Assembly (NCBI RefSeq): GCF_001695575.1
Contig: NZ_LUAX01000001.1
Coordinates: 248,001-312,000, forward strand
Direction of reading: 5' to 3'
Length of the DNA: 64,000 nt
Source: Vibrio europaeus
GTDB taxonomy: Bacteria > Pseudomonadota > Gammaproteobacteria > Enterobacterales > Vibrionaceae
Shown here: piece by piece, positions 25,495-34,976 of the stretch
Position numbering within the stretch: the stretch's first letter is position 1
Layout of the letters: each line of letters starts with the position of its first letter
The notes under the pieces: generated by a model
Told to the model about the DNA's origin: nothing
Database searches by the model: none
What the model saw: only the letters and a program-made list of their open reading frames with translations
Translations under genes and position numbers: made by a program

Positions 25495-25809
25495 ATGACA
25501 AAAGAGAAACAATTAGCCGCACTGATTGACTGTTTAGAGCTTTCCATGAAGCAACTTGAACTGTGGTGCTCAGAGCAACCAAGCGAACAAGCGCTGGCAA
25601 GTCAGCAGCCATTCGCGCTCGATACCTTAGAGCCACAAGCGTGGTTGCAATGGGTCTTTATTCGCAGAGTGCGAGTGATGCTAGAGCAAGAACAACCATT
25701 ACCAAGTGGCTTTTCGTTGTCGCCCTATTTTGAAGAGTGTTGGAAAGAACAATCTAGCTTACACCCTCTTATAGAGATATTACGTCAGATCGATGAGGAG
25801 TGCCGTTGA
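25495..25809 (+). CDS. yqcC: YqcC family protein
   Basis: A 104-residue helical protein of the YqcC family, recognised by LEPQAWLQWVFIRRVRVMLEQ and FEECWKEQ. In E. coli yqcC also lies directly upstream of truC. Its stop overlaps the truC ATG by one base (TGATG). The role is not established, though the constant pairing suggests a link to tRNA modification. Confidence 0.85.
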   Translation: MTKEKQLAALIDCLELSMKQLELWCSEQPSEQALASQQPFALDTLEPQAWLQWVFIRRVRVMLEQEQPLPSGFSLSPYFEECWKEQSSLHPLIEILRQIDEECR

Positions 25810-26534
25810 TGCTAGAGATAGTGTATCAAGATGAGTATTTTGTCGCGGTAAATAAACCTGCAGGCATGTTAGTTCACCGTAGCTGGCTAGATAAACACGA
25901 AACTCAATTCGTCATGCAGACCTTACGTGACCAGATAGGGCAGCATGTTTTCCCACTGCATCGACTCGATCGTCCTACATCCGGTGTGCTGATTTTTGCC
26001 CTGTCAAGCGAGGTCGCTTCTCAGGTGATGCCGATGTTTGCCAATCATGAAATGGAAAAAACGTATCACGCTATTGTCCGTGGCTGGATTGAAGAAGCGG
26101 CACGTTTGGATTATCCGCTTAAAGTAGAGCTAGATAAAATTGCCGATAAGCATGCTAGCCAAGAGAAAGAAGCCCAAGAAGCAATAACTGACTACCAGCC
26201 TGTTGCAAAAACTGAAATACCACATTCAACAGGCAAGTTCCCAACGACACGTTATTGTCTGATGGAGATGAAGCCATTAACAGGGCGAAAGCATCAGCTA
26301 AGACGTCATATGGCGCATTTAAGGCACCCGATTGTGGGAGATACGACGCATGGTGATGGCAAGCATAATAAGCTGTTTCGAGAGATCTACGATTCGCACC
26401 GGCTATTGCTTCATGCTTCTAGCTTGAAGTTTATTCATCCGTTTACCGGACAAGAACTGCTGATTGAAGCGGGTATTGATGAAACTTGGCAGAAACTCTG
26501 TGCCGAGTTTAGTTGGGATATTCCGAAGTGGTAG
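25809..26534 (+). CDS. truC: tRNA pseudouridine(65) synthase
   Basis: Makes pseudouridine at position 65 of several tRNAs. 241 residues from the ATG at 25809, which overlaps the yqcC stop and has GAGGAG eight bases upstream. An in-frame GTG at 25800 would coincide with that ribosome site and was not chosen. The RluA-type catalytic motif is HRLDRPTSGVLIFAL with Asp at about residue 54. The later block KPLTGRKHQLRRHMAHLRHPIVGD is typical of TruC. There is a slightly longer insert than in E. coli around 110-140. Confidence 0.93.
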   Translation: MLEIVYQDEYFVAVNKPAGMLVHRSWLDKHETQFVMQTLRDQIGQHVFPLHRLDRPTSGVLIFALSSEVASQVMPMFANHEMEKTYHAIVRGWIEEAARLDYPLKVELDKIADKHASQEKEAQEAITDYQPVAKTEIPHSTGKFPTTRYCLMEMKPLTGRKHQLRRHMAHLRHPIVGDTTHGDGKHNKLFREIYDSHRLLLHASSLKFIHPFTGQELLIEAGIDETWQKLCAEFSWDIPKW

Positions 26535-26542
26535 AGGAAACA

Positions 26543-26571
26543 AACCGTCACTTTAACCTAAAGTGACGGTT
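26543..26571. terminator. Bidirectional terminator between truC and Bor-like gene
   Basis: A 12-bp stem AACCGTCACTTT/AAAGTGACGGTT with a five-base loop, between two convergent genes. T runs are short on either side. Confidence 0.7.
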
Positions 26572-26583
26572 GAAAAGCTGAGA

Positions 26584-26874
26584 TTACTTACAGTAAACAC
26601 GCGCTTCACGAGGAGTGTAGATACCGAAAGTGATTGTACTAAACACGATATCTTTGAAAGTTTGCTGCGTTTCTACTTTAGCCACTTTATCTGCTGCTCC
26701 ACATACTTGTGTTGCGTCGATTTGCTTGCTTTGACCAATACCGCTCACAAAGAAGTGGTGAGTTTTTAGTTCTGTCGCTTCATTTGTTTCTTGCGCTGGT
26801 GATACAACGAATGTTTGTTGTGCACAGCCAGATGCCAATAGACTGATTGCCGCTGCGATGACAAGCTTTTTCAT
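26584..26874 (-). CDS. Bor/Iss family lipoprotein
   Basis: A 96-residue outer-membrane lipoprotein. The signal peptide ends in the lipobox LLASGC, so Cys17 is the modified residue. The mature part resembles phage lambda Bor and plasmid Iss: HHFFVSGIGQ, then a cysteine region (VCGAADKVAKVETQQTF), then FGIYTPREARVYC at the end. I chose the ATG at 26874 because AAGGA lies just upstream and a signal peptide begins there; the frame runs 21 codons further but those lack a signal. Bor and Iss increase serum resistance in enterics; here this is not known. No phage genes lie nearby. Confidence 0.8.
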   Translation of the reverse strand: MKKLVIAAAISLLASGCAQQTFVVSPAQETNEATELKTHHFFVSGIGQSKQIDATQVCGAADKVAKVETQQTFKDIVFSTITFGIYTPREARVYCK

Positions 26875-27041
26875 AACTCTTTCCTTAACTATTATAATTG
26901 GACTCAAATCGGCAAGCGTTCTAATTAACTTGCCCAATGCAGTGTAACAAGTTTCTTATAGATGTGTATGTCTTGAGTTTGTATTTATTTGTCATGTGAT
27001 TGGTTTTTGTGATACTGATAACTGATTGAACCAGATAATAA

Positions 27042-27063
27042 AAAACCCTCCGAAGAGGGTTTT
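27042..27063. terminator. Terminator after dxs
   Basis: AAAACCCTC, loop CGAA, then GAGGGTTTT, with A and T tracts on the two sides. It lies about 25 bases after the dxs stop on the minus strand and can also act on the plus strand. Confidence 0.85.
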
Positions 27064-27087
27064 ATCAATAACAGTTCAAATTCCAAT

Positions 27088-28953
27088 CTATTTAGCGAGA
27101 TAATCACGAATCGATTGTTCAATTCCTACAGCATCAAGCCCAAGTTCCTGATGAAGTTGTTCTTGCGTACCTTGGGCGATGAATTTATCTGGCAAGCCAA
27201 GGTTTAGTACTGGCTTGAGGATCTTTTCCTGCATCATAAACTCGATCACACCCGCACCTGCGCCGCCAGCAATAGCATTCTCTTCTAGCGTAACCAGCAC
27301 ATCATGCTCATCAGCGAGTTGCTTGATAAGTGCTTCATCGAGAGGTTTGACAAAACGCATATCAGCGACGGTTGCATTAAGTGCATCTGCCGCTTGTTGA
27401 GCACTGTTTAAGAAGGTGCCAAAGTTCAGAATAGCCACTTTTTCACCTTGGCGGACAAGGCGGCCTTTCCCTATTTCTAGCGCGGTGAAATCCTGTTCGA
27501 TCTCTGCACCTGTCCCGGTTCCACGTGGGTAACGAACCGCAGATGGACCAGTATGTTTATGGCCTGTATACAGCATCTGACGACACTCATTTTCATCACT
27601 TGGTGCCATAATGACCATGTTCGGGATACAGCGCATAAAGCTAAGATCGAACGCCCCTTGGTGCGTCTGACCATCAGCACCAACAAGACCTGCTCGGTCA
27701 ATTGCGAACATGACAGGTAAGTCCATGATCGCAACATCATGAATGAGTTGATCATAACCACGCTGCAAGAAGGTCGAGTAGATAGCCACAATAGGGTGGT
27801 CACCTGCGATGGCCATACCTGTAGCTAACGTCACAGCGTGCTGCTCTGCGATTGCGACGTCAAAATATTGGTTTGGATACTCTTTAGAGAATCGAACCAT
27901 ACCTGATCCTTCACGCATTGCTGGTGTAATAGCCATCAGTTTTGGATCTTGCGCGGCCATATCACATAGGAAATCACCAAAAATTTTCGAGTAACTTGGC
28001 TTTCCACCGCTGCTCTTAGGCAATGAAGTATGGCTAGGGTCAAACTTAGGTACACCGTGGTAGCCGATCGGATCTTTTTCCGCTGGCTCATAACCTTTGC
28101 CCTTTTTGGTCATGATGTGTAAGAACTGCGGACCTTTTAGCTCGCGCATGTTTTTGAGCGTTTTAACTAGCTCGTTTACATCATGGCCGTCTACTGGACC
28201 AATGTAGTTAAAACCAAGTTCTTCAAATAGAGTTCCTGGGACAACCATCCCTTTAAGGTGCTCTTCAGTACGACGAACCAACTCTTTAATCGGTGGCACG
28301 CCAGAAAGCACTTTTTTACCACCTTCACGAATAGAGGTGTATAAGCTGCCAGATAGCACTTGAGCAAGATGGTTGTTAAGAGCGCCTACGTTTTCTGAAA
28401 TCGACATTTCGTTGTCGTTAAGAATCACCAGCATATCAGGATGTACATCGCCAGCGTGGTTCATTGCTTCAAATGCCATACCCGCTGTAATGGCACCATC
28501 ACCAATCACGCTAACCACTTTACGGTTTTGCTCTTCTTTACCAGCGCTGATTGCCATACCGAGTGCCGCGCTGATTGAAGTTGATGAGTGACCTACCGAT
28601 AAGGTGTCATATTCACTTTCTTCACGCCATGGGAAAGGGTGCAATCCATCTTTTTGACGGATAGTAGACATTTGGTCACGGCGACCCGTCAGGATTTTAT
28701 GCGGGTATGCTTGATGGCCAACATCCCAAACCAGTTGGTCAAATGGAGTGTTGTAGACGTAATGCAGAGCAACGGTAAGCTCAACGGTCCCTAAACCTGA
28801 TGCGAGGTGACCGCTCGACTGACTTACTGAATTCAATAAGTAGGTGCGTAGTTCATCACACAGTTTAGGTAGTACTTCTTTTGGAAGACTACGTAGCTCG
28901 TCAGGTGTATCTGCTAAAGCCAGTGTTGGATATTTCGAAATATCAAGAGTCAT
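27088..28953 (-). CDS. dxs: 1-deoxy-D-xylulose-5-phosphate synthase
   Basis: First enzyme of the MEP route to isoprenoids; joins pyruvate and glyceraldehyde 3-phosphate using thiamine diphosphate. 621 residues from the ATG at 28953, which gives the family N-terminus [13 protein letters not shown] longer frame upstream would overlap the end of ispA and was not used. The TPP motif is [13 protein letters not shown] with a late NDNEMSIS. The DRAG signature is [11 protein letters not shown], followed by a catalytic His (GQTHQGAFD). No good ribosome site is seen before this ATG, which suggests coupling to ispA translation 22 bases upstream. Confidence 0.97.
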   Translation of the reverse strand: MTLDISKYPTLALADTPDELRSLPKEVLPKLCDELRTYLLNSVSQSSGHLASGLGTVELTVALHYVYNTPFDQLVWDVGHQAYPHKILTGRRDQMSTIRQKDGLHPFPWREESEYDTLSVGHSSTSISAALGMAISAGKEEQNRKVVSVIGDGAITAGMAFEAMNHAGDVHPDMLVILNDNEMSISENVGALNNHLAQVLSGSLYTSIREGGKKVLSGVPPIKELVRRTEEHLKGMVVPGTLFEELGFNYIGPVDGHDVNELVKTLKNMRELKGPQFLHIMTKKGKGYEPAEKDPIGYHGVPKFDPSHTSLPKSSGGKPSYSKIFGDFLCDMAAQDPKLMAITPAMREGSGMVRFSKEYPNQYFDVAIAEQHAVTLATGMAIAGDHPIVAIYSTFLQRGYDQLIHDVAIMDLPVMFAIDRAGLVGADGQTHQGAFDLSFMRCIPNMVIMAPSDENECRQMLYTGHKHTGPSAVRYPRGTGTGAEIEQDFTALEIGKGRLVRQGEKVAILNFGTFLNSAQQAADALNATVADMRFVKPLDEALIKQLADEHDVLVTLEENAIAGGAGAGVIEFMMQEKILKPVLNLGLPDKFIAQGTQEQLHQELGLDAVGIEQSIRDYLAK

Positions 28954-28975
28954 ATAAAAATGCGCGCTTATAGTG

Positions 28976-29869
28976 TTAGTTCTTGCGCTCGACGACGTAT
29001 CGGGCGAACTCTTCGAGTAACTCTGTATTGTATGGGATTGCTTCCAAAGCTTGAAGAGCTTCATTTAACAGAGTGTGAGCTTTGTTAATAGCTCCGTCCA
29101 ATCCAAGCAGCGCTGGATAGGTACTTTTGTTCAATTCTTGGTCAGAGCCTTGAGGTTTACCTAGAGTTTCGGTATCGCTGATGATATCTAAAATATCGTC
29201 TTGAACCTGAAACGCGAGACCAATTGCATCAGCGAACTTATCAAGTTGAGGCAACACCTCTAACCCTTTTTCTCCGGCGGCAAGAGCGCCAAGACGAATC
29301 GCTGATTTCATCAATGCGCCTGTCTTATTACGGTGAATCGCTTCTAACTCTTGCAGTGAAACTTGCTTGTTTTCTGCCGCAAGGTCGAGTGCTTGCCCCA
29401 TACACATCCCATTGGCACCTGACGCATCAGCGAGTACTTTCACCATCTTTATACGGTTGTTTTCAGCGTTAGGGTTCACACGGCCCTCTGCCAGAATCGT
29501 AAAGGCTAAGGTTTGCAGTGCGTCGCCAGTAAGGATAGCGGTCGCTTCATCGAACTTAATATGACAGGTTGCTTTGCCACGGCGTAGCTCATCGTCATCC
29601 ATCGCAGGGAGATCATCGTGGATAAGAGAGTACGCGTGAATGCATTCTACGGCAGACGCTGGAGTATCTAGATCATCAAGTTTGCAACCGAGCATTTGAC
29701 CTGTGATATAGACAAGAAACGGGCGAGCGCGTTTGCCCCCAAGCAATAAGCCATAACGCATGGCTTCGATAAGGGGCAGGTTTTGGTGTGGCAGTGCTTG
29801 CAGCCAGTGTTCGAGCTGAGCATTGCTTCGCTGTTGAAGTGAGGTTAATGCCTCATGCATGGCAGACAT
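28976..29869 (-). CDS. ispA: Farnesyl diphosphate synthase
   Basis: Short-chain prenyl transferase that makes the C15 precursor of quinones and undecaprenyl phosphate. 297 residues. The first Asp-rich motif is DDLPAMDDD near 85-93 and the second is DDILD near 224. ATG at 29869 or 29860 (the next Met, MHEAL) are both possible; AGAAG lies before the first. The gene stands between xseB and dxs, the order usual in gamma-proteobacteria. Confidence 0.97.
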   Translation of the reverse strand: MSAMHEALTSLQQRSNAQLEHWLQALPHQNLPLIEAMRYGLLLGGKRARPFLVYITGQMLGCKLDDLDTPASAVECIHAYSLIHDDLPAMDDDELRRGKATCHIKFDEATAILTGDALQTLAFTILAEGRVNPNAENNRIKMVKVLADASGANGMCMGQALDLAAENKQVSLQELEAIHRNKTGALMKSAIRLGALAAGEKGLEVLPQLDKFADAIGLAFQVQDDILDIISDTETLGKPQGSDQELNKSTYPALLGLDGAINKAHTLLNEALQALEAIPYNTELLEEFARYVVERKN

Positions 29870-29879
29870 CTTCTATAAA

Positions 29880-30125
29880 TTATTGTTCAGGCTGAGCGTT
29901 AAAATCAGATAGCGGAGACTCATCATCATTTTGTAACAAGATGCTGACACGTTGTTCTGCGTCGCTAAGTTTAGATTGTCCTGAACGAGCAAGGGCAATG
30001 CCGCGCTCGAATTTTTTCAACGCATCTTCTAGTGCTAAATCACCGTTTTCGAGGTTTTCAACGATCACATCGAGCTCTTCGATGGTTGCCTCAAAGGTCA
30101 TGTTTTCTGGTTTCTTGCTCGCCAT
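29880..30125 (-). CDS. xseB: Exodeoxyribonuclease VII small subunit
   Basis: Small subunit of ExoVII, which degrades single-stranded DNA from either end. 81 residues from the ATG at 30125 (MASKKPENMTF). A longer frame begins at 30152 but lacks family support. The signature FEATIEELDVIVENLENGDLALEDALKKFERGI covers most of residues 10-42, and the rest is a helical tail. It heads the operon xseB-ispA-dxs with a ten-base gap to ispA. The large subunit xseA is not in the window. Confidence 0.93.
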   Translation of the reverse strand: MASKKPENMTFEATIEELDVIVENLENGDLALEDALKKFERGIALARSGQSKLSDAEQRVSILLQNDDESPLSDFNAQPEQ

Positions 30126-30321
30126 AACTATTCTACCGAGATAAAGATGCACGAAAGTTACCTTAGCCGATAATGATGGTCAAATTTAACCGAGTAAATT
30201 TGTCAGAAAAATCGAGCTTGTACGGTCATATTCTGCGCGGGTACTCAATATAGGGCTAAAGTCTAGTAGGTATCTGGCACTCAGCATCTATATTTATGTG
30301 AGTACAGTACCAATAAAATAC

Positions 30322-30347
30322 TAAAGATCTTAAGATGTTGCCGATAT
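30322..30347 (+). promoter_or_regulatory. Possible sigma-28 (FliA) promoter for pomA
   Basis: TAAAG at 30322 and GCCGATAT at 30340-30347, close to the FliA pattern TAAA-N15-GCCGATAA but with 14 bases in the spacer. It lies about 40 bases upstream of the pomA start. A sigma-70-like TATAAT (30345-30350) overlaps the end of the same element, so housekeeping use is also possible. Confidence 0.5.
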
Positions 30348-30386
30348 AATTTGTTAGAAGCTTAAAGATAGCATGAGGAGTGCTCT

Positions 30387-31151
30387 GTGGATTTAGCAAC
30401 GCTGGTAGGACTGATTGGCGGTTTTGCTTTCGTCATCATGGCAATGATACTGGGCGGAAGCATCATGATGTTCATCGACGTAACGTCGATTCTTATCGTG
30501 GTGGGTGGCTCTACCTTCGTAGTGTTGATGAAGTTCACTATGGGACAGTTCTTTGGTGCAGCCAAAATCGCTGGTAAAGCGTTTATGTTTAAAGCGGATG
30601 AACCAGAAGACTTGATTGCTAAAGTGGTCGAAATGGCGGATGCAGCACGTAAAGGTGGTTTTCTTGCACTAGAAGAGATGGAAATCACCAGTAGCTTCAT
30701 GCAAAAGGGTATTGACTTGCTGGTGGACGGCCATGACGCGGATGTAGTTCGCGCTGCACTACAAAAAGATATTGCGTTAACGGATGAGCGACACGACTTT
30801 GGTGCGAGCGTATTTAGAGCCTTCGGTGACGTTGCGCCCGCAATGGGAATGATCGGTACACTGGTTGGTCTGGTTGCCATGCTATCTAACATGGATGACC
30901 CGAAAGCCATCGGTCCTGCAATGGCGGTAGCACTTCTTACTACACTTTATGGTGCGATCCTATCCAACATGGTGTTCTTCCCGATTGCTGACAAGCTTGC
31001 ATTACGTCGTGAACAAGAAAAACTCAATCGTCGCCTTATTATGGATGGTGTACTTGCGATTCAAGATGGTCAAAACCCACGTGTTATTGACAGTTATCTG
31101 AAGAATTACCTCAATGAAGGTAAGCGTGCCCTTGATGTAGATAACGAGTAA
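30387..31151 (+). CDS. pomA: Sodium-driven flagellar stator protein PomA
   Basis: Inner-membrane stator subunit that, with PomB, forms the Na+ channel that powers the polar flagellum. 254 residues with four membrane helices (about 4-24, 28-48, 150-172, 182-200). The large cytoplasmic loop between helices 2 and 3 carries the charged residues that touch the rotor. It begins with GTG, six bases after GAGGAG. pomB follows after 10 bases. Confidence 0.97.
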   Translation: MDLATLVGLIGGFAFVIMAMILGGSIMMFIDVTSILIVVGGSTFVVLMKFTMGQFFGAAKIAGKAFMFKADEPEDLIAKVVEMADAARKGGFLALEEMEITSSFMQKGIDLLVDGHDADVVRAALQKDIALTDERHDFGASVFRAFGDVAPAMGMIGTLVGLVAMLSNMDDPKAIGPAMAVALLTTLYGAILSNMVFFPIADKLALRREQEKLNRRLIMDGVLAIQDGQNPRVIDSYLKNYLNEGKRALDVDNE

Positions 31152-31161
31152 GGTCACTGAT

Positions 31162-32103
31162 ATGGAAGAAGAAGAACCAAAATGTCCGCCACCTGGCCTC
31201 CCGCTATGGATGGGGACTTTTGCTGACTTAATGTCGCTGTTGATGTGTTTCTTCGTACTACTGCTCTCGTTTTCTGAAATGGATGTACTGAAGTTTAAAC
31301 AGATCGCCGGATCAATGAAGTTTGCTTTCGGTGTACAGAACCGATTGGAAGTAAAAGACATCCCGAAAGGGACAAGTATTATTGCTCAGGAATTTAGACC
31401 GGGTCGACCAGAGCCGACGCCTATCGACGTTATCATGCAGCAAACCATTGATATTACCCAGCAAACGTTAGAGTTCCACGAAGGTGAATCAGACCGAGCA
31501 GGTGGTACGCAGCGTGATGAAGGTAAAATGACGGGCGGGCAATCACCGGATACCTCAACGCAAAACAACCAAAACTCCGAGTCGGATAATGAGCAGCAAC
31601 AATCGGCAGAGATGTCTCAAGAGCTTGAAACCTTGATGGAGAGTATTAAGAAAGCGTTGGAGCGAGAGATAGAACAAGGGGCAATTGAAGTTGAAAACCT
31701 AGGTCAGCAGATTGATATCCGCATTCGTGAGAAAGGCGCGTTCCCTGAAGGGTCGGCATTCTTACAACCTAAGTTCCGTCCACTGGTTCGTCAAATTGCC
31801 GATCTAGTCAAAGATATACCGGGAATCATCCGAGTGTCAGGGCATACTGACAATCAACGGATTGATTCTGAGCTTTATCGCTCTAATTGGGATTTATCGG
31901 CGCAGCGAGCGGTTTCTGTCGCCCAAGAGATGGAGAAAGTTCGCGGCTTTGAGCATCAACGTCTTCGCGTCCGAGGTATGGCCGATACCGAACCACTTGG
32001 CCCTAACGATACCGAAGCGCAGCGTTCTCGTAACCGACGGGTTGAGATCAGCATAATGCAAGGGGAAGCGCTGTTAAGCGATGAAGTCCCAGTCATTCAA
32101 TAA
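31162..32103 (+). CDS. pomB: Sodium-driven flagellar stator protein PomB
   Basis: Stator partner of PomA. 313 residues. One membrane helix (about 17-38) carries the sodium-binding aspartate, Asp22 in GTFADLMSLLM, the equivalent of Asp24 in V. alginolyticus. A linker rich in Gln/Ser/Asn (about 115-155) follows. The C-terminal OmpA-like domain has VSGHTDNQRIDSELYRSNWDLS and RSRNRRVEI and binds peptidoglycan. The start ATG lies after TAAGGTCACTGAT. Confidence 0.97.
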   Translation: MEEEEPKCPPPGLPLWMGTFADLMSLLMCFFVLLLSFSEMDVLKFKQIAGSMKFAFGVQNRLEVKDIPKGTSIIAQEFRPGRPEPTPIDVIMQQTIDITQQTLEFHEGESDRAGGTQRDEGKMTGGQSPDTSTQNNQNSESDNEQQQSAEMSQELETLMESIKKALEREIEQGAIEVENLGQQIDIRIREKGAFPEGSAFLQPKFRPLVRQIADLVKDIPGIIRVSGHTDNQRIDSELYRSNWDLSAQRAVSVAQEMEKVRGFEHQRLRVRGMADTEPLGPNDTEAQRSRNRRVEISIMQGEALLSDEVPVIQ

Positions 32104-32110
32104 AAGATAA

Positions 32111-32140
32111 AAAGACGAGCACAAACGCTCGTCTTTTTTA
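32111..32140 (+). terminator. Terminator after pomB
   Basis: A 9-bp stem AAGACGAGC/GCTCGTCTT and six T residues, 8 bases after the pomB stop. Confidence 0.88.
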
Positions 32141-32244
32141 TGGTCTTTGCTTCATGTATAATCTTGCGCCCTTAGAGGCAGCACATCGCTGCTAGGCTCA
32201 ATAGAGCGTGAAAATAGCGAAACAGTTAACTTGTGAAGTGAATT

Positions 32245-33693
32245 ATGAAATTTATCGTAAAGCCCCATCCAGAAATTTTTGTAAAAAGTGAGTCTGTGCG
32301 TAAGCGCTTCACAAAGATTCTTGAATGCAACATTCGTAACGTAATCAAGAGTCGTACAGAGTCTGTTGCTGTTTTCAACCGTCGTGACCACATTGAAGTT
32401 ACAGCGGAAACGGATGAATTCCACAAAGAGACAATCGAAGTATTGACTCATACACCGGGCATCCACCACGTACTTGAAGTGCAGCAGTCAGAGTTCAAAG
32501 ACTTACACGATATCTTCGAGCAAGTTCTGGAGCTCAACCGTCCTAATCTTGAAGGCAAAACGTTTGTTGTTCGTGCTAAGCGTCGCGGTAAGCATGATTT
32601 CACTTCTATTGAGCTAGAACGTTACGTTGGTGGCGGTCTTAACCAAGCCATTGAAAGTGCAAGTGTAAAACTGCGTAATCCAGATGTGACGGTTAAAGTG
32701 GAAGTGGTTAACGAGAAGCTTAACCAAGTGCTCAAACGTTATAAAGGTCTTGGTGGCTTCCCTCTTGGTACACAAGAAGATGTGCTGAGCCTTATCTCTG
32801 GTGGTTTCGACTCTGGTGTATCGAGCTACCTGCATATCAAACGTGGCTCTAAAGTTCACTACTGTTTCTTTAACCTAGGTGGCCCTGCGCACGAGATTGG
32901 TGTTAAACAGGTTTCTCACTACCTGTGGAACAAGTACGGTTCATCGGCAAAAGTACGTTTCATCTCGGTAGACTTTGAACCAGTAGTGGCTGAAATTCTA
33001 GAGAAAGTCGATGACGGTCAAATGGGTGTTATCCTTAAGCGTATGTTTATGCGTGCTGCGGGAATGGTAGCTGAGAAGTTTAAGATTGAAGCGCTAGTGA
33101 CGGGTGAAGCATTAGGTCAGGTATCAAGCCAAACCCTAACGAACCTGCGCCATATTGACAATGTGACAGATACTTTGATTCTTCGCCCGCTTATCAACTG
33201 GGATAAAGAAGACATCATCAATCTAGCTCGTGACATCGGTACTGAAGATTTCGCTAAGACGATGCCGGAATATTGTGGTGTGATTTCTAAGAAGCCTACG
33301 GTTAAAGCGGTTAAGGCGAAACTGGACGCTGAAGAAGAGAAGTTCGACTTTGATATTTTAGAGCAAGTTGTTCGTGACGCACGTGTCATGGATATTCGTG
33401 ATATTGCTAAAGAAACCGAACAAGCTGCACCAGAAGTTGAGCAAGTTCAAGCGGTGGAAGAGCACGCGATCGTACTGGATATCCGTAGCCCTGAAGAAGA
33501 AGACGACAATCCACTTGAGATTGATGGCGTTGAAGTGAAACACATCCCATTCTTCAAGCTAGGCACTCAGTTTGGTGATTTAGACCAATCTAAATCTTAT
33601 CTTCTGTACTGTGACCGTGGCGTGATGAGCCGTCTACAAGCTCTTTATCTTCAAGAGCAAGGCTTTAACAACGTTAAGGTTTACCGCCCGTAG
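32245..33693 (+). CDS. thiI: tRNA 4-thiouridine synthetase / ThiI
   Basis: Makes 4-thiouridine at tRNA position 8 and supplies sulfur for the thiazole of thiamine. 482 residues. The ferredoxin-like and THUMP domains occupy about 1-165, the ATP-pyrophosphatase PP-loop is SGGFDS at 185-190, and a rhodanese domain with Cys456 (LLYCDRGV) lies at the end. Cys344 (EYCGV), the disulfide partner in E. coli, is present at the same number. The gene stands alone. Confidence 0.98.
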   Translation: MKFIVKPHPEIFVKSESVRKRFTKILECNIRNVIKSRTESVAVFNRRDHIEVTAETDEFHKETIEVLTHTPGIHHVLEVQQSEFKDLHDIFEQVLELNRPNLEGKTFVVRAKRRGKHDFTSIELERYVGGGLNQAIESASVKLRNPDVTVKVEVVNEKLNQVLKRYKGLGGFPLGTQEDVLSLISGGFDSGVSSYLHIKRGSKVHYCFFNLGGPAHEIGVKQVSHYLWNKYGSSAKVRFISVDFEPVVAEILEKVDDGQMGVILKRMFMRAAGMVAEKFKIEALVTGEALGQVSSQTLTNLRHIDNVTDTLILRPLINWDKEDIINLARDIGTEDFAKTMPEYCGVISKKPTVKAVKAKLDAEEEKFDFDILEQVVRDARVMDIRDIAKETEQAAPEVEQVQAVEEHAIVLDIRSPEEEDDNPLEIDGVEVKHIPFFKLGTQFGDLDQSKSYLLYCDRGVMSRLQALYLQEQGFNNVKVYRP

Positions 33694-33712
33694 GTAGTCG
33701 TTAGTTGAGTAG

Positions 33713-33747
33713 AAAAGCGCACATCGTTATACGGTCTGCGCTTTTTT
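33713..33747 (+). terminator. Terminator after thiI
   Basis: Stem AAAGCGCA/TGCGCTTT with a 15-base loop and six T residues, 20 bases after the thiI stop. It lies about 28 bases from the GcvB terminator on the other strand. Confidence 0.85.
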
Positions 33748-33774
33748 GTTTGTGGCGAGTGGAATTTGGCGCAT

Positions 33775-33974
33775 AAAAAAACACCGCCATCTAGGCGGTG
33801 CTAAATATTTGACAGACAGGTCAAAATAAATACAGGAAGTATATGTTTCGTTTCCTATGGAAACAAAACTGGTAGAAACCTACCGAACTCGAAATACGAG
33901 TTTGCAAACACAACATCGCAACAAAAGGTCAATTGATTTAAAACATAAATCAAGCCGTTCTGACTTCTTGCTGC
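33775..33974 (-). ncRNA. gcvB: GcvB small RNA
   Basis: Hfq-dependent RNA that represses amino-acid and peptide transporters. It is divergent from gcvA, its known activator gene. About 200 bases, the length of the E. coli RNA. On the minus strand it carries the G/U-rich seed R1 (TTGTTGCGATGTTGTGTTTGC at 33904-33924), the R2 seed ACTTCCTGTA (33831-33840) and CCTGTCTGTC (33811-33820). It ends in a terminator stem CACCGCC/GGCGGTG with a seven-T tract at 33775-33781. The 5' end is an estimate from the promoter. Together with the thiI terminator it explains most of the 374-base gap. Confidence 0.92.
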
Positions 33975-33981
33975 GGGGTGA

Positions 33982-34010
33982 AATATAGAATTTCTCTGGT
34001 CGTCAGGCAA
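33982..34010 (-). promoter_or_regulatory. GcvB promoter
   Basis: On the minus strand TTGCCT and TATATT are separated by 17 bases, and transcription would begin near 33974. It lies 58 bases from the gcvA ATG, so GcvA binding here could serve both genes, as in E. coli. Confidence 0.65.
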
Positions 34011-34067
34011 TCGACATTTTATAATGTTTCAGATAAAAAAAACTAATCCAATTTATAGAAGGTCACT

Positions 34068-34976
34068 ATGTCCAGAAGATTGCCTCCTTTGAACTCATTA
34101 AAAGTGTTCGAAGCCGCGGCTCGACATCTGAGTTTTACTCGTGCAGCCGAAGAGTTGTTTGTGACTCAAGCTGCGGTCAGTCATCAGATTAAGGCGCTAG
34201 AAGAATTCCTTGGCTTAAAGTTATTCAGACGCAGAAACCGTTCGTTACTACTTACCGAAGAAGGTCAAAGTTACTTTCTTGATATAAAAGACATTTTCAC
34301 TTCGTTAGCCGAAGCGACCGATAAAGTGCTTGAGCGCAGTGAAAAAGGGGCGTTAACCATCAGTTTACCGCCAAGCTTTGCGATTCAATGGTTGGTCCCT
34401 CGATTAGCGGACTTTAACCAACAAGAGCCTGATATTGATGTTCGCATCAAAGCGGTCGATATGGATGAAGGCTCGTTAACCGATGATGTCGATGTGGCGA
34501 TTTACTATGGTCGAGGTAATTGGCCGGGTTTGAGGGCGGATAAACTGTATCAAGAATTTTTGATCCCACTCTGTTCACCTTCATTACTTTTAGGTAACAA
34601 ACCATTAGAAACTCTAAGTGACTTGAAGCAACATACCTTACTTCATGACACCTCTAGAAAAGACTGGAAACAGTTCGCTAAGCAAAATGGCATTGAAGGG
34701 GTGAACGTGAATCACGGGCCAATATTCAGTCACTCGACAATGGTACTGCAAGCCGCTGCTCACGGTCAGGGAGTCGCGCTGGGTAACAATGTCTTGGCTC
34801 AACCAGAGCTTGAAGCGGGCCGTCTTATTGCGCCATTTGATGAGGTGTTAGTGTCTAAGAATGCTTTCTATGTGGTTTGCCATGATAAACAGGCGGATAT
34901 GGGGCGAATTGCTACCTTCCGTGACTGGATGCTAGCCAAAGCGCAAAGTGAACAAGAGGATCTATTAGATGACTGA
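34068..34976 (+). CDS. gcvA: LysR-type regulator of glycine cleavage GcvA
   Basis: Activates or represses the glycine cleavage genes and drives gcvB transcription. 302 residues. The N-terminal helix-turn-helix (about 8-68) reads NSLKVFEAAARHLSFTRAAEELFVTQAAVSHQIKALE, strongly like E. coli GcvA. The rest is the LysR effector-binding domain. GAAGGTCACT precedes the ATG. Its end overlaps the next gene by 8 bases. Both GcvB divergence and the following ygdD/rlmM genes support the assignment. Confidence 0.93.
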   Translation: MSRRLPPLNSLKVFEAAARHLSFTRAAEELFVTQAAVSHQIKALEEFLGLKLFRRRNRSLLLTEEGQSYFLDIKDIFTSLAEATDKVLERSEKGALTISLPPSFAIQWLVPRLADFNQQEPDIDVRIKAVDMDEGSLTDDVDVAIYYGRGNWPGLRADKLYQEFLIPLCSPSLLLGNKPLETLSDLKQHTLLHDTSRKDWKQFAKQNGIEGVNVNHGPIFSHSTMVLQAAAHGQGVALGNNVLAQPELEAGRLIAPFDEVLVSKNAFYVVCHDKQADMGRIATFRDWMLAKAQSEQEDLLDD

